64,000 nucleotides of DNA from Candidatus Saccharimonadota bacterium (GCA_014377525.1 JACMPL010000016.1:26138-90137); one strand, 5' to 3'. Positions 8,229 to 17,290 are shown, numbered from the stretch's first letter. Numbers and translations: made by a program. Notes: a model not told the origin generated them from the sequence alone.

Positions 8229-11200
8229 CTACGGACTACCGGAAACGGTTGTTTCGAGTGAACTACCACTACTGTCCCGAACAGTAACTTTTGTGCCAAT
8301 AGGAACTTTAGGACTTGGCACGCAATCGCCACTAGCTGTGCTACAAAGCGTTATGCCGGAGCTACTAACTATGACATTGTACGGCGAAGCGCCGCCAGAC
8401 CACGTGTACTTGGATGGGCTGGCCGAAAACGTCGTGATCGGATTGGCCGCTACGGCAGCGTAGCTAATGGTTTGGGCGTCAGAAGTCGCTTGGTAGAGCA
8501 CACTATCGACGACCGTAGCTGTCAAGGCCCCACTACCGGAACTTGTCGGGCTGTACGTGAACGAAACGGTACTCGGTGAGTCAGAAACGTTGGAGGTGTT
8601 GATGACCTGTCCAGCGAGCATGAACGTTACCGTTCCTGGGGTTGCAGAGTAAGCAGAGTCGGTGAGGGCATGGGTGCCTTGCGTCACTGTTGCGGTAATC
8701 GTACAAGAGCTACCGCAGTTGTTCGGTGCGGTGAGAGTGATCGACGGCTTGGTATCGTTACAGTTGTGGACATCGTCAGTCGGAACAGCTACATTCGATG
8801 TTTTGACGCTGCTAGCGCTGTTAGCGTTGCCGCCCATGAACTGGTCGATATTCCAGAACTGGGCATTGCTATTGTAGGCGGTTTGCTTGGCTAACTCCGG
8901 CGTACAACTGGTAGCGGCTTTGCCTGAAATTTTATCGGTGATGGTTGAAGTATTGTCGGCTTTGGCACCGCCAGTGTAGCTGGCAGGGTATAGGTCGTTG
9001 GTCGGGCTCGGTTCGATGCTGCCGAGGGCGACATGGTTACGGATGACGAAGGCCGGGCCAGTTTTGATATCGGCTGGCTGCGTCCAATTGACCGGTTTCT
9101 GATCGGTGTGGGCGTATTCCATGAAACCTCGGGCTAGTGGCTCGGTTAGCGCCTCCATTGAGGTCGTCAGGGCGACATTACGGGTGTGATTACCAACCCA
9201 CGTGACGACAGCATATTTAGATGACCAGCTCGTCATTAAACCGTCGTAGTTGTCATTGGTAGTTCCAGTTTTGACGGCAAACTTCCAGCCGTTGAAGCGT
9301 TGGAATTTATAACCACCGCGGTTGAGGGCCGTACAGCTGGTATCGGTACAGGAGCCCGGTAGATAACTCGCTTTATAGTCACTGGCCATATCGTTCACGA
9401 TATAGGCCGTATCGGCCTTGATGACCTGCGTGCCCTTGGGCTGCGTGTATTCTTTGATAGTCTTATTACTGGCATCAACGACTTTGAGCAAGTAGGTTCG
9501 TGGAATAGCGTTACCGAGGCGTGCTAGCGTCGACAGGCCGTTGACATGATCGTCAAGATGCAAGAATGCACCATCGCCAATAGCCGAAGCACCGTAACAC
9601 TGTGTTGTTTGCGTTAATGCTTCATCACTGTAACAATTGTAACTTTTCTGATTTTTCTGTTGGTCTGACGTGTTGGACATCATGGCCGAAGCAGTCGATA
9701 TGACTTTATTGATTGAATCAACTTTGGATTTACTATTGTCGTTGGGTACGGCCGATAACATTGCTTTAATCGCTGGAACGTTGCGCGATCCGCCTAGGGC
9801 GTATCGCAATGGAATGGCGCCGGGATATCTGAAATCATAGTCCCACAGGCAGTTAGCGGTCTTGTCGATTTTTGGGTTGTTCTTATTGGTACATGGGTAG
9901 CCGGGAATAGCACCCTGACTGTCGTACAGTACCGAACCGGCCCCGACGTTATTATTGTTGTTTATGAGCGTTGCATAATCGTACGGTTTGAAACTGGAGC
10001 CCGGTGGAATCTTAATACCGGCAGCATAATTATCCTGACCATGATCGGCATTGAAGAAATCCGTACCACCAACCAACGAGACGATTTGTCCGGTCTGGAC
10101 ATCCTCTGCAACCATGGCCGACTCATCGGCGCCGTAACGGGTAATATTCTTTAAGTTAGAGGCGGTTAGCTCCTCAGACTTGGTCTGCATGTTCATGTCG
10201 AGCGTGGTAGTAACTTTAAGGCCGCCCCGTTGCACCATGTTCTTGCCGTAAACTTGTTGTAACTCTTGCTTGGCGGCTAGTACGAAGTATGGAGCTTTGA
10301 TATTTTGATACTTTGTCGCCTGGGGCTTGACGGACGCTAGTACATCGACCTTTTTCGCTTCATCAGCCTGAGCCTGCGTTAGGTAGCCTTGCTTAGCCAT
10401 TTGATCGAGAATGTAATGCTGTCTGCCGATTAATTTGCCGGCGTCGAAAGTGTCGACGGTAACGGCAGAATTATATTTATGACTAGCATACGGCGAATAG
10501 TAGCTTGGAGCTTGCGGAATTGCTGCCAGCATCGCCGACTGAGCCAACGACAAATCCTTGGCGCCGATCTGGAAATAGTCGCGAGCTGCCGCCTCGGCGC
10601 CGTATTCGACACCGCCGTAAGGGGCAATGTTCAAGTATCCGGTTAAAATATCAGCCTTGGAATATTCCCGTTCCAGTTCGACTGCCAGAATTAATTCCTT
10701 AACTTTGCGAGTAATGGTGCGGTCGTCAGTCCATTGTTGATTCAACTTGACAAATTGCTGCGTAATAGTTGATCCACCCTGGACGCTGCCGCCACCGCTC
10801 AGGTCTTTAGACGCTGCTCGAAGAATGCCGCGGGTGTCAAAGGCGCCGTGTTTGTAATAATCTTTGTCCTCAATAGCAACGGTAGCTTTGCGGAGGTAGT
10901 CGTTAATTTGATTGCCTTCGACCGGTAATCGTTTAACGGCGTCGTAATCCTGCCAGAGAACAGTTTGGCCGGTTCGGTCGTAGTAGGTAATACTACCACC
11001 CAGGTTACTACCGGCAATATCGCGAATTTTAGGGAGATCTTTTCGGAAATAGGCAAATAACCCGACGGTTAAGAAGAAGCCGGCTAGGATGGCCACGCCG
11101 GTTAGTTTGAGGGCCATGATGCCGCCCTCACGGCTAAACCAATACTTTATGACTCGCTTAGGGTGCAGGCGGTAGAGCACGCGTTTAATCCGACCTTTTG

Positions 11201-11360
11201 GAAGAGTGCTGAGGTAGGTCGCTTTGTCGGCGTCACGACTAAGCTTACGGGCTTTTGACCGGTCACCCATGGTACGATTTACTTTAATATTTTTACCGCT
11301 TTTTGTTGTAAAAGTATTTCGAGGGCGACGACTCCGCCCTGGTCCGCTAGAAGTGTTCAT
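8229..11360 (-). CDS. Class A penicillin-binding protein (glycosyltransferase/transpeptidase) with Ig-like C-terminal extension
   Basis: Bifunctional peptidoglycan synthase of 1043 residues. An unusually long basic cytoplasmic tail (1-80) precedes one transmembrane segment (about 83-104). The GT51 glycosyltransferase domain shows EDKDYYKHG (164-172) and GGSTITQQ (195-202). The transpeptidase domain shows SSFK (SxxK, Ser455), SRN (SxN, 525-527) and KTG (697-699), so both activities look intact. After about residue 790 come roughly 250 residues rich in Ser/Thr with Ig-like beta-sandwich character, perhaps wall- or surface-interacting. No Shine-Dalgarno sequence is strong; a TATAAT box lies about 35 bases upstream. 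It is the only cell-wall gene in the window and is monocistronic. Confidence 0.95.
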   Translation of the reverse strand: MNTSSGPGRSRRPRNTFTTKSGKNIKVNRTMGDRSKARKLSRDADKATYLSTLPKGRIKRVLYRLHPKRVIKYWFSREGGIMALKLTGVAILAGFFLTVGLFAYFRKDLPKIRDIAGSNLGGSITYYDRTGQTVLWQDYDAVKRLPVEGNQINDYLRKATVAIEDKDYYKHGAFDTRGILRAASKDLSGGGSVQGGSTITQQFVKLNQQWTDDRTITRKVKELILAVELEREYSKADILTGYLNIAPYGGVEYGAEAAARDYFQIGAKDLSLAQSAMLAAIPQAPSYYSPYASHKYNSAVTVDTFDAGKLIGRQHYILDQMAKQGYLTQAQADEAKKVDVLASVKPQATKYQNIKAPYFVLAAKQELQQVYGKNMVQRGGLKVTTTLDMNMQTKSEELTASNLKNITRYGADESAMVAEDVQTGQIVSLVGGTDFFNADHGQDNYAAGIKIPPGSSFKPYDYATLINNNNNVGAGSVLYDSQGAIPGYPCTNKNNPKIDKTANCLWDYDFRYPGAIPLRYALGGSRNVPAIKAMLSAVPNDNSKSKVDSINKVISTASAMMSNTSDQQKNQKSYNCYSDEALTQTTQCYGASAIGDGAFLHLDDHVNGLSTLARLGNAIPRTYLLKVVDASNKTIKEYTQPKGTQVIKADTAYIVNDMASDYKASYLPGSCTDTSCTALNRGGYKFQRFNGWKFAVKTGTTNDNYDGLMTSWSSKYAVVTWVGNHTRNVALTTSMEALTEPLARGFMEYAHTDQKPVNWTQPADIKTGPAFVIRNHVALGSIEPSPTNDLYPASYTGGAKADNTSTITDKISGKAATSCTPELAKQTAYNSNAQFWNIDQFMGGNANSASSVKTSNVAVPTDDVHNCNDTKPSITLTAPNNCGSSCTITATVTQGTHALTDSAYSATPGTVTFMLAGQVINTSNVSDSPSTVSFTYSPTSSGSGALTATVVDSVLYQATSDAQTISYAAVAANPITTFSASPSKYTWSGGASPYNVIVSSSGITLCSTASGDCVPSPKVPIGTKVTVRDSSGSSLETTVSGSP

Positions 11361-11393
11361 GCGTGTTAATTATTCTCCCTCATGTTTCCCGCT

Positions 11394-11399
11394 ATTATA
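11394..11399 (-). promoter_or_regulatory. -10 box for the penicillin-binding protein gene
   Basis: ATTATA on the plus strand reads TATAAT on the minus strand, 33 bases before the ATG. The -35 region is poorly conserved. Confidence 0.5.
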
Positions 11400-11464
11400 T
11401 CAATAGTTTGGGTAAAACACCTATGTTTTATAGTTACGGCACAGGCAACTCTCAGTGAGGGAGT

Positions 11465-11494
11465 TTGTCGGCGGAGCCGGGGGTAGGCTATACT
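11465..11494 (+). promoter_or_regulatory. Promoter for tyrS
   Basis: TTGTCG (11465-11470), an 18-base spacer and TATACT (11489-11494); ATG follows at 11530 with AAGGAG in between. Confidence 0.6.
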
Positions 11495-11529
11495 GAACGT
11501 AAGAATAATAATTAATTTCAAGGAGTCTG

Positions 11530-12786
11530 ATGAAACTTTCCGAAGAACTTGCCTGGCGAGGCTTCGTCAATCAAACAACTTACAAAGACGCGACTGCCTT
11601 GGACGGCGATCCAATTACCTTTTATTGGGGAGTCGACCCGAGCGCCAGTTCTATGCAAATTGGAAATTTCGCGGCCGCCATGATGGTCAAGCACCTGGTT
11701 AAGGCCGGTCATCGAGCAGTGTTGCTCGTCGGTGGGGCAACCGGTATGATCGGTGACCCAGATGGCAAAAATGATGAACGTTCGCTGAAGACTTTAGATG
11801 AAATAGCCCATAATAAAACCGGCATATCTGCGCAGTACACTAAAATCTTCGAAGGTTATGACTTTGATATCGTCGACAACTACGACTGGTTCAAAACAAT
11901 TAATTACGTTGATTTTCTGCGCGATATTGGCAAGCATGTTCCAATGAGTCAAATGCTCGGTCGCGAATTTGTACAGTCTCGTCTCGGCGAATCCGGCAGT
12001 GGCATTAGCTACGCTGAATTCAGCTACTCACTCATACAGGCCTACGACTTTTTGCACCTCAACGAAACGTACGGCGTCACCCTACAGGTTTGCGGCGCTG
12101 ATCAGTGGGGTAATAGCATCGCCGGTGTCGATCTTGTGCGCCGGACGTCTGGCCGCGAGGTAAATGTCTGGTCAACGCCACTGGTCATAAATAAGGCTAC
12201 CGGCATCAAGTTTGGTAAGTCAGAATCGGGGGCCATCTGGCTCGACCCTAATAAAACATCGCCGGCTCAGTTTTATCAATTTTGGATTAACTGCGACGAC
12301 GAAGGTATCGAAGAATATATGAAAATATACACCGAGCTGTCTCAACCGGAGATTACTGAGATTCTTGCGGAGCATAGCGAAAATCGTCAGCAGCGGTACG
12401 CTCAGCGCCGTCTCGCTCAAGAAGTTACCGCATTGGTTCACGGTGAGATTGACATGCGGTTCGCCGAAACGGTTACGGAATATTTAACTGGCCGCCAAAC
12501 TATCGCTGATGCCGGTGAAACTGCTTTGGCGGTGCTCCGCCAGGAAATTCCTTCAATTACGTTAATGGAAAGAGAAAGTTCTGTCATCGAAGCTCTGGTT
12601 GCGACCGGTTTGGCTAGTAGCAATTCGGATGCACGCCGCTTGCTAACCAGCAACGCCGTTAGCGTTAATGGCGTCAAAATTACTAACGAAACGTTTGCGG
12701 CCTCTGATTTTCGCGCGGACCGATTACTGCTCCGTCGTGGCAAGGCGTTTAAAGATTCGGCGCTGGTCGAATACTCCGGCAACTAG
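11530..12786 (+). CDS. tyrS: Tyrosyl-tRNA synthetase
   Basis: Class Ic aminoacyl-tRNA synthetase charging tRNA-Tyr. The 418-residue product has the GGATGMIGDPDGK segment, CGADQWGNS, the KMSKS-equivalent KFGKSESG near residues 227-234 and a C-terminal S4 RNA-binding domain. The HIGH signature is altered: the aligned residues read QIGN (43-46), so both signature histidines are replaced (His to Gln, His to Asn). Everything else looks intact and the frame is undisturbed, so I consider it functional. AAGGAG precedes the ATG at good spacing. The cognate tRNA-Tyr (GUA) is encoded at 56338-56422. Confidence 0.97.
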   Translation: MKLSEELAWRGFVNQTTYKDATALDGDPITFYWGVDPSASSMQIGNFAAAMMVKHLVKAGHRAVLLVGGATGMIGDPDGKNDERSLKTLDEIAHNKTGISAQYTKIFEGYDFDIVDNYDWFKTINYVDFLRDIGKHVPMSQMLGREFVQSRLGESGSGISYAEFSYSLIQAYDFLHLNETYGVTLQVCGADQWGNSIAGVDLVRRTSGREVNVWSTPLVINKATGIKFGKSESGAIWLDPNKTSPAQFYQFWINCDDEGIEEYMKIYTELSQPEITEILAEHSENRQQRYAQRRLAQEVTALVHGEIDMRFAETVTEYLTGRQTIADAGETALAVLRQEIPSITLMERESSVIEALVATGLASSNSDARRLLTSNAVSVNGVKITNETFAASDFRADRLLLRRGKAFKDSALVEYSGN

Positions 12787-12845
12787 GGTGGATTTGGTAA
12801 TCCAGCCATAATGAAATAACGTAAGTGTAATAAATAGGACGTACA

Positions 12846-13646
12846 ATGCAACAACCACCCGATTCAACCACTCAGAAAAGCAGCTTAAAATTGGTCACCA
12901 AGAAAAAAGCCGATCAGTACAATGACCCGACGCATAATTATCTGCGGTACTGGGACGGCCGTGATTACGAACATGCTGCTGAGGAAGTCGCCATCAAACG
13001 ATTACTTAGAGGTAAGCATTTTACGCACGCTATAGACATCGGCGGTGGCTACGGACGTCTCTGTGTTCTTCTGGAAAACTACGCCGACAAAGTTACCTTG
13101 GCTGAGCCGAGCCAGCAGCAGCTCGACATCGCTAAAGATTTCCTGAAAGATCATCCAGAAGTCGATCGTAAGCTTGTCCAGGCCGATTCTTTACCGTTCA
13201 AAGATGGATCACTTGGGCTAATTACGATGATTCGGGTTATGCACCATCTGCCAGATCCAAGCGCTGAATTCGCCGAGATTGCCCGTACGCTGAGCCCTGA
13301 CGGCTATGCAATAATCGAAGTAGCCAATTATTCTCATGCTCGCAACCGCGTCAAGCATTTATTAAAGGGCCAAAAATTGCCAATCAAGCCAGTTGATATC
13401 CGGTCGAAGGCCAACCAGCGCGACGAAGAAATCGCTTTCGTTAATCACAATCCTAAAACGGTCATTCGGCAATTAAGCCATGCCGGACTCCGGGTAGAAA
13501 ATGTTCTGTCGGTATCTAATTTGCGCAGCGCCAAGCTCAAAAAAGCTCTGCCGCGCAGCATGCTCCTCACTATCGAAAAAGCCGTACAGAAGCCCCTGGC
13601 TGGCATGTTTTTTGGGCCGAGTATCTTTTTACTGGTCTGCAAATAA
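12846..13646 (+). CDS. Class I SAM-dependent methyltransferase
   Basis: A 266-residue protein with the Rossmann-type SAM-binding motif DIGGGYG (64-70), an acidic residue at the end of the second strand (AEPS, near 91-94) and the motif-IV region following IRVMHHLPDP, typical of Methyltransf_11/25 enzymes that methylate small molecules. The C-terminal 80 residues resemble no domain I can name. The substrate cannot be deduced. It lies between tyrS and recG without clear operon signals; the ATG at 12846 has only weak AGGA upstream. Confidence 0.85.
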   Translation: MQQPPDSTTQKSSLKLVTKKKADQYNDPTHNYLRYWDGRDYEHAAEEVAIKRLLRGKHFTHAIDIGGGYGRLCVLLENYADKVTLAEPSQQQLDIAKDFLKDHPEVDRKLVQADSLPFKDGSLGLITMIRVMHHLPDPSAEFAEIARTLSPDGYAIIEVANYSHARNRVKHLLKGQKLPIKPVDIRSKANQRDEEIAFVNHNPKTVIRQLSHAGLRVENVLSVSNLRSAKLKKALPRSMLLTIEKAVQKPLAGMFFGPSIFLLVCK

Positions 13647-13667
13647 CCCGGTATCCGTCTAAAACCG

Positions 13668-13673
13668 TATACT
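13668..13673 (+). promoter_or_regulatory. -10 box giving a leaderless recG mRNA
   Basis: TATACT ends 6 bases before the recG ATG at 13680, so transcription should begin at or within a base of the start codon. No Shine-Dalgarno sequence is present and the -35 region is weak. Confidence 0.55.
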
Positions 13674-13679
13674 GAACCT

Positions 13680-15716
13680 ATGACAGTAAACAGTCCCTTA
13701 ACAGATCTTAAAGGTATTGGGCCTGAACTCGCCAAAAAATATGCACTGCTCGGCCTGCATACTGTAGGCGAACTGATTGATAACTTCCCACGTCGCTACG
13801 ACGATTATTCAGTCGCGACTAGTATTGCTGACATCCGCCCAGGTCTTGTAACCATTACAGCCCGGATTCACCATGCAACCACGCGCTACATACGCCGTGG
13901 TATGCAAATCACCGAGGCGATCGCCGGAGGCGATGATGGCAGCGTCAAACTAGTTTGGTTCAATCAGCCATACCGGGCGGCCAGCATCAAAGCTGATCAG
14001 GATTATTTTATTTCCGGTGTCTACGAACTAAAGAGCCAGCGGTTTAGCATTACTAATCCAAGTCTGGAATTGGCCACTGAGTTCCCTCTAAATACCGCTC
14101 GGATCGTGCCAATTTACCGCGAAACCAAGGGTCTCGTTTCGCGTCAGATCAGGCAGGCTTTAAACCAAGTACTTCCGGTCATTGCAACATTAACAGAAAC
14201 TTTACCGGTCTGGCTCCGAGATGAGCGCGGACTGATGCAGCGAAGCGATGCTATTTTGGGTATTCATTTTCCAGATTCCAGCGAACATTTACAAACTGTT
14301 AGAAGGCGCCTAGGTTTCGAAGAAGTTTTTGAGCTGACGCTTGCGGCGCTAATGAATAAGCGGCAACATCAGCAAGAAATTTCAGTTACCGTTCCATTTG
14401 AGGAGCAGATAGCCCGCAAATTCGTCGCCAGCTTACCTTTTTCGTTGACGAATGCCCAACGACGGGTTGGCTGGCAGATATTTCTGGACATGGAACGAGT
14501 CCAGCCGATGAACCGTTTGGTGGAGGGCGATGTCGGGTCGGGCAAGACGGTGGTTGCGGCCATGGCGGCCGTAATGGCGATGAGTCAAGGTTGGCAAACA
14601 GTACTTATGGCGCCAACTGAGCTACTTGCTCGACAGCACGCCGACACGCTGTATACGTTACTTCAGCCACTCAAACTTGATTCGTCGATCATTCTGCTGG
14701 TCGGTAGTCAAAAAAAATTACAGAAAGATAAAGCTCGGGCGGCAATCGCCAGCGGCCAGGCAAAATTGATGATCGGCACGCAGGCCCTTATTCAAGATTC
14801 GGTCGAAATGCACAAGCTGGCACTGGTGATTATCGATGAGCAACACCGGTTCGGCGTCGACCAACGTCAAAAATTACAAGTTAAAGCCGGGCACATGCCC
14901 CATGTGCTCAGTTTGACGGCGACGCCCATTCCCCGGAGCCTGGCGCTAACATTATACGGCGAACTTGATGTGTCGGTTCTAGCCGAAAAGCCGAAAGGCC
15001 GCGAGCCGATCACTACCGAGATCGTGTCGCCGAACTCCCGTAAGCAGCTATACGCTAAGATCGACGACGAGCTTGCGGCCGGTCGCCAGATGTTCGTTGT
15101 CTGTCCACTAATATCGGTATCGACCAGTCTTAAACTCCGTTCGGCGGAGGAAGTATTTAAAGAAATGAAAACCAAAGATTTTAAGCATCGCCGAGTCGGA
15201 CTTTTGCACGGTAAACTCAAGGCCGACGAAAAACAACTAATTATGCAACAATTCGTGCGGCACGAGCTCGATATATTGGTTGCGACAACCGTTATCGAAG
15301 TTGGCGTCGACGTACCAAATGCCAGTATTATGCTGATCGAAGGCGCTGAACGGTTTGGACTTGCGCAGGCCCATCAGCTTCGTGGCCGGGTTGGTCGGGG
15401 CAGCGACGCCGGATATTGTTACTTGATGTTGAGTGATTCTAAGCCGCCCAGCCGCCGCCTGAGAGCGCTTGAAACTTCGCAGGATGGCTTTAAATTAGCT
15501 GAATTAGACTTAGAACTACGGGGGCCGGGAGCAATCTATGGAACGATGCAACATGGCCAGTTGGACCTCCGAATAGCAAAACTAAGCGACACCGAACTAA
15601 TCGCCGACGCCCGTACCAGCGCTCAAGAATTCTTGGATGGACCGAATGATTTGCTACAATACCCAGAGCTACTTTCCCACGTTAACCGACTTCGTAGCCT
15701 AACGAATCTCAACTGA
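13680..15716 (+). CDS. recG: ATP-dependent DNA helicase RecG
   Basis: RecG is a monomeric dsDNA translocase that regresses stalled forks and branch-migrates junctions. The 678-residue product shows the N-terminal wedge/OB-fold region (about 50-150), Walker A GDVGSGKT near 284-291, the DEQH box, motif III SLTATPIPRS, and motif VI with HQLRGRVGRG, followed by the RecG C-terminal region. All helicase motifs are intact. It uses a TGA stop, which is evidence that UGA is a true stop codon here. A -10 box directly before the ATG suggests a leaderless message. Confidence 0.97.
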   Translation: MTVNSPLTDLKGIGPELAKKYALLGLHTVGELIDNFPRRYDDYSVATSIADIRPGLVTITARIHHATTRYIRRGMQITEAIAGGDDGSVKLVWFNQPYRAASIKADQDYFISGVYELKSQRFSITNPSLELATEFPLNTARIVPIYRETKGLVSRQIRQALNQVLPVIATLTETLPVWLRDERGLMQRSDAILGIHFPDSSEHLQTVRRRLGFEEVFELTLAALMNKRQHQQEISVTVPFEEQIARKFVASLPFSLTNAQRRVGWQIFLDMERVQPMNRLVEGDVGSGKTVVAAMAAVMAMSQGWQTVLMAPTELLARQHADTLYTLLQPLKLDSSIILLVGSQKKLQKDKARAAIASGQAKLMIGTQALIQDSVEMHKLALVIIDEQHRFGVDQRQKLQVKAGHMPHVLSLTATPIPRSLALTLYGELDVSVLAEKPKGREPITTEIVSPNSRKQLYAKIDDELAAGRQMFVVCPLISVSTSLKLRSAEEVFKEMKTKDFKHRRVGLLHGKLKADEKQLIMQQFVRHELDILVATTVIEVGVDVPNASIMLIEGAERFGLAQAHQLRGRVGRGSDAGYCYLMLSDSKPPSRRLRALETSQDGFKLAELDLELRGPGAIYGTMQHGQLDLRIAKLSDTELIADARTSAQEFLDGPNDLLQYPELLSHVNRLRSLTNLN

Positions 15717-15730
15717 GCATTAAATTACGT

Positions 15731-15796
15731 ATGAATAATCCTCATCTGCCACAATTACAGTACCCCCATCGGGGTTCGCTCGCGGACGTTGCCTAG
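15731..15796 (+). CDS. Possible 21-codon leader peptide overlapping the next gene
   Basis: ATG 15731 opens a 21-codon frame whose TAG stop (15794-15796) overlaps the GTG start of the following gene as TAGTG. Such an overlap would allow translational coupling, but no Shine-Dalgarno sequence precedes the ATG and coding potential cannot be judged at this length. Confidence 0.25.
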   Translation: MNNPHLPQLQYPHRGSLADVA

Positions 15797-16632
15797 TGTA
15801 TTCCGGCTCAACTCTGACGGCAGTATCAGGCCGGCTCCTCGGTGCTCACCAGAAAATCGATAAAGCCGCCCGTCGCCACCTCGACCGGTTGGCGCCAGCT
15901 TGCCGCTTTCCATCAAGCAGTGCCATCCTCCACTTCGAGGGTGACAACGGGCCAGATGCCATCAAGCGTAAAAGCCCCGCCAGAGATGAGCCATGGCATT
16001 ACATCCAACCATTCGATGCCAAGGACGTCCAGCTGCTTGGATTAATCGCTTCGCATTATAAAAAACTTGTTGGTGCGTTAGTTGCCGACGATCAGGTCCG
16101 GGCGGCCTTCGAAGCGTCCTGGCTGGCCCATGCGCTAGTCGATGGCCTGACGCCCGCCCATCATTACCCTTACGAAGAAAAACTAGTTGAACTGCGAAGT
16201 GGTAAGGGCATTGAGACTCGGACGACCATCAGAGAAAAATTACTGATGCCCGGCGAAACGACGACAAAACAGCTGCACAACAACTGGAAAATGTGGGGCC
16301 CGAAAGGTTTATTCACGACGCATGCCGCCTTTGAATGGGGCGTTGCCACACTGATAGTGCCATTATCGTTTAAAAGTTGTCTGCCATCGGCCAGCGACAT
16401 TGACGCGTTTCAGAAACAATCCATCGAGACTTGGTATCGCCACGTTGCGCAGGACGTTGCCCGCATGAATATTTATGACGAGTTTTATAGATCCGGGTGG
16501 ACGGTTCGTTTGGCTCGCCAGGTACGACGAAAATTAGCGCCGATGCTGGTAAGTACCGTTGCGACCGTATGGTATGCTGCCGTCGCCGAAGCCGGCGTGT
16601 CGAGAGCAGGCAATAATCATGCGAGTCATTAG
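15796..16632 (+). CDS. Predicted zinc-dependent phospholipase C / S1-P1 nuclease-like protein
   Basis: A 278-residue protein that is not a named family to me, but it carries HALVDGLTPAH (about residues 111-121), matching the HxxxDxxxPxH zinc-ligand pattern of the phospholipase C/P1 nuclease superfamily. A further histidine lies in the N-terminal GRLLGAHQKID segment (about 12-22), where that superfamily also has a metal ligand. There is no signal peptide, so if it is an enzyme it may act in the cytoplasm. The start is GTG 15796, overlapped by the stop of a possible leader peptide. Its 3' end overlaps rsmD by 14 bases, implying co-transcription. Substrate unknown. Confidence 0.6.
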   Translation: MYSGSTLTAVSGRLLGAHQKIDKAARRHLDRLAPACRFPSSSAILHFEGDNGPDAIKRKSPARDEPWHYIQPFDAKDVQLLGLIASHYKKLVGALVADDQVRAAFEASWLAHALVDGLTPAHHYPYEEKLVELRSGKGIETRTTIREKLLMPGETTTKQLHNNWKMWGPKGLFTTHAAFEWGVATLIVPLSFKSCLPSASDIDAFQKQSIETWYRHVAQDVARMNIYDEFYRSGWTVRLARQVRRKLAPMLVSTVATVWYAAVAEAGVSRAGNNHASH

Positions 16633-17158
16633 CGGCCGGTTGGGTGGCCGAACATTTTCCTCCCCCGGTAATGACCGAACCCACCCAATGAGCGACAAAA
16701 TTCGTGGCGCATTATTCAATGCTCTTGGTAACATTGAGGGCTTGCGGGTTCTCGACGCTTTTGCCGGTAGCGGCGCGATTAGCTACGAGGCCATCAGCCG
16801 CGGTGCGCTGTATGCCATAGCACTCGACACCGACGCCAGCGCAGTCACAACAATTCGAAAAAATATCGAGCAGTTAGCAATTGGCGATAAGATTTCGGTG
16901 TATAAAGCTAATGCTGTCAGCTGGACCGAAGCTTCCTCGCCACGGCAGCTATTCGATGTCGTTATTTGCGATCCACCATATAACAATGTGCAGTTACCAC
17001 TGCTCCGCGCGATCTCTTTGAGTACGATCATGGGCGGTATATTAGTCGTATCGTTGCCGCCAAGTTCCCAACCAGATTTTGATGCCGATTTTGATCTACT
17101 GCAAGAAAAAGCCTACGGTGACGCCCGGCTGTACTTTTACCGCCGAGTAGCCTGCTAG
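16619..17158 (+). CDS. rsmD: 16S rRNA (guanine966-N2)-methyltransferase RsmD
   Basis: RsmD methylates G966 of 16S rRNA in the 30S subunit. The 179-residue product begins MRVISGRLGGR, typical of the family, and has the SAM motif DAFAGSGA (46-53) and the catalytic DPPY (118-121). The start at 16619 is preferred over the open frame from 16559 because the family N-terminus matches and because it gives the usual length. It overlaps the upstream gene by 14 bases. In many bacteria rsmD is next to coaD, which is absent here. Confidence 0.95.
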   Translation: MRVISGRLGGRTFSSPGNDRTHPMSDKIRGALFNALGNIEGLRVLDAFAGSGAISYEAISRGALYAIALDTDASAVTTIRKNIEQLAIGDKISVYKANAVSWTEASSPRQLFDVVICDPPYNNVQLPLLRAISLSTIMGGILVVSLPPSSQPDFDADFDLLQEKAYGDARLYFYRRVAC

Positions 17159-17206
17159 ACTAGTATTTTTACAGAGACCACGCTACAATATTCCGAGTCG
17201 TCGCAT

Positions 17207-17290
17207 GCGGATGTGGTGAAATGGTATACACGCGTGCCTTAGGAGCACGTGCCGCAAGGCGTGGAGGTTCAAGTCCTCTCATCCGCACCA
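17207..17290 (+). tRNA. tRNA-Leu (UAG)
   Basis: Acceptor GCGGATG (17207-17213) pairs with CATCCGC (17280-17286); the anticodon loop is centred on TAG; there is a long variable arm (TGCCGCAAGGCG) as in type II tRNAs, a T arm with GTTCAAGTC, and CCA is encoded (17288-17290). The 3' end is shared with the arm of the terminator that follows. Confidence 0.95.

Noticed and set aside
15714..15716. Possible UGA recoding as in Gracilibacteria/Absconditabacteria
   Set aside because: TGA ends recG at the normal family length, and conserved proteins of the window show no in-frame TGA.
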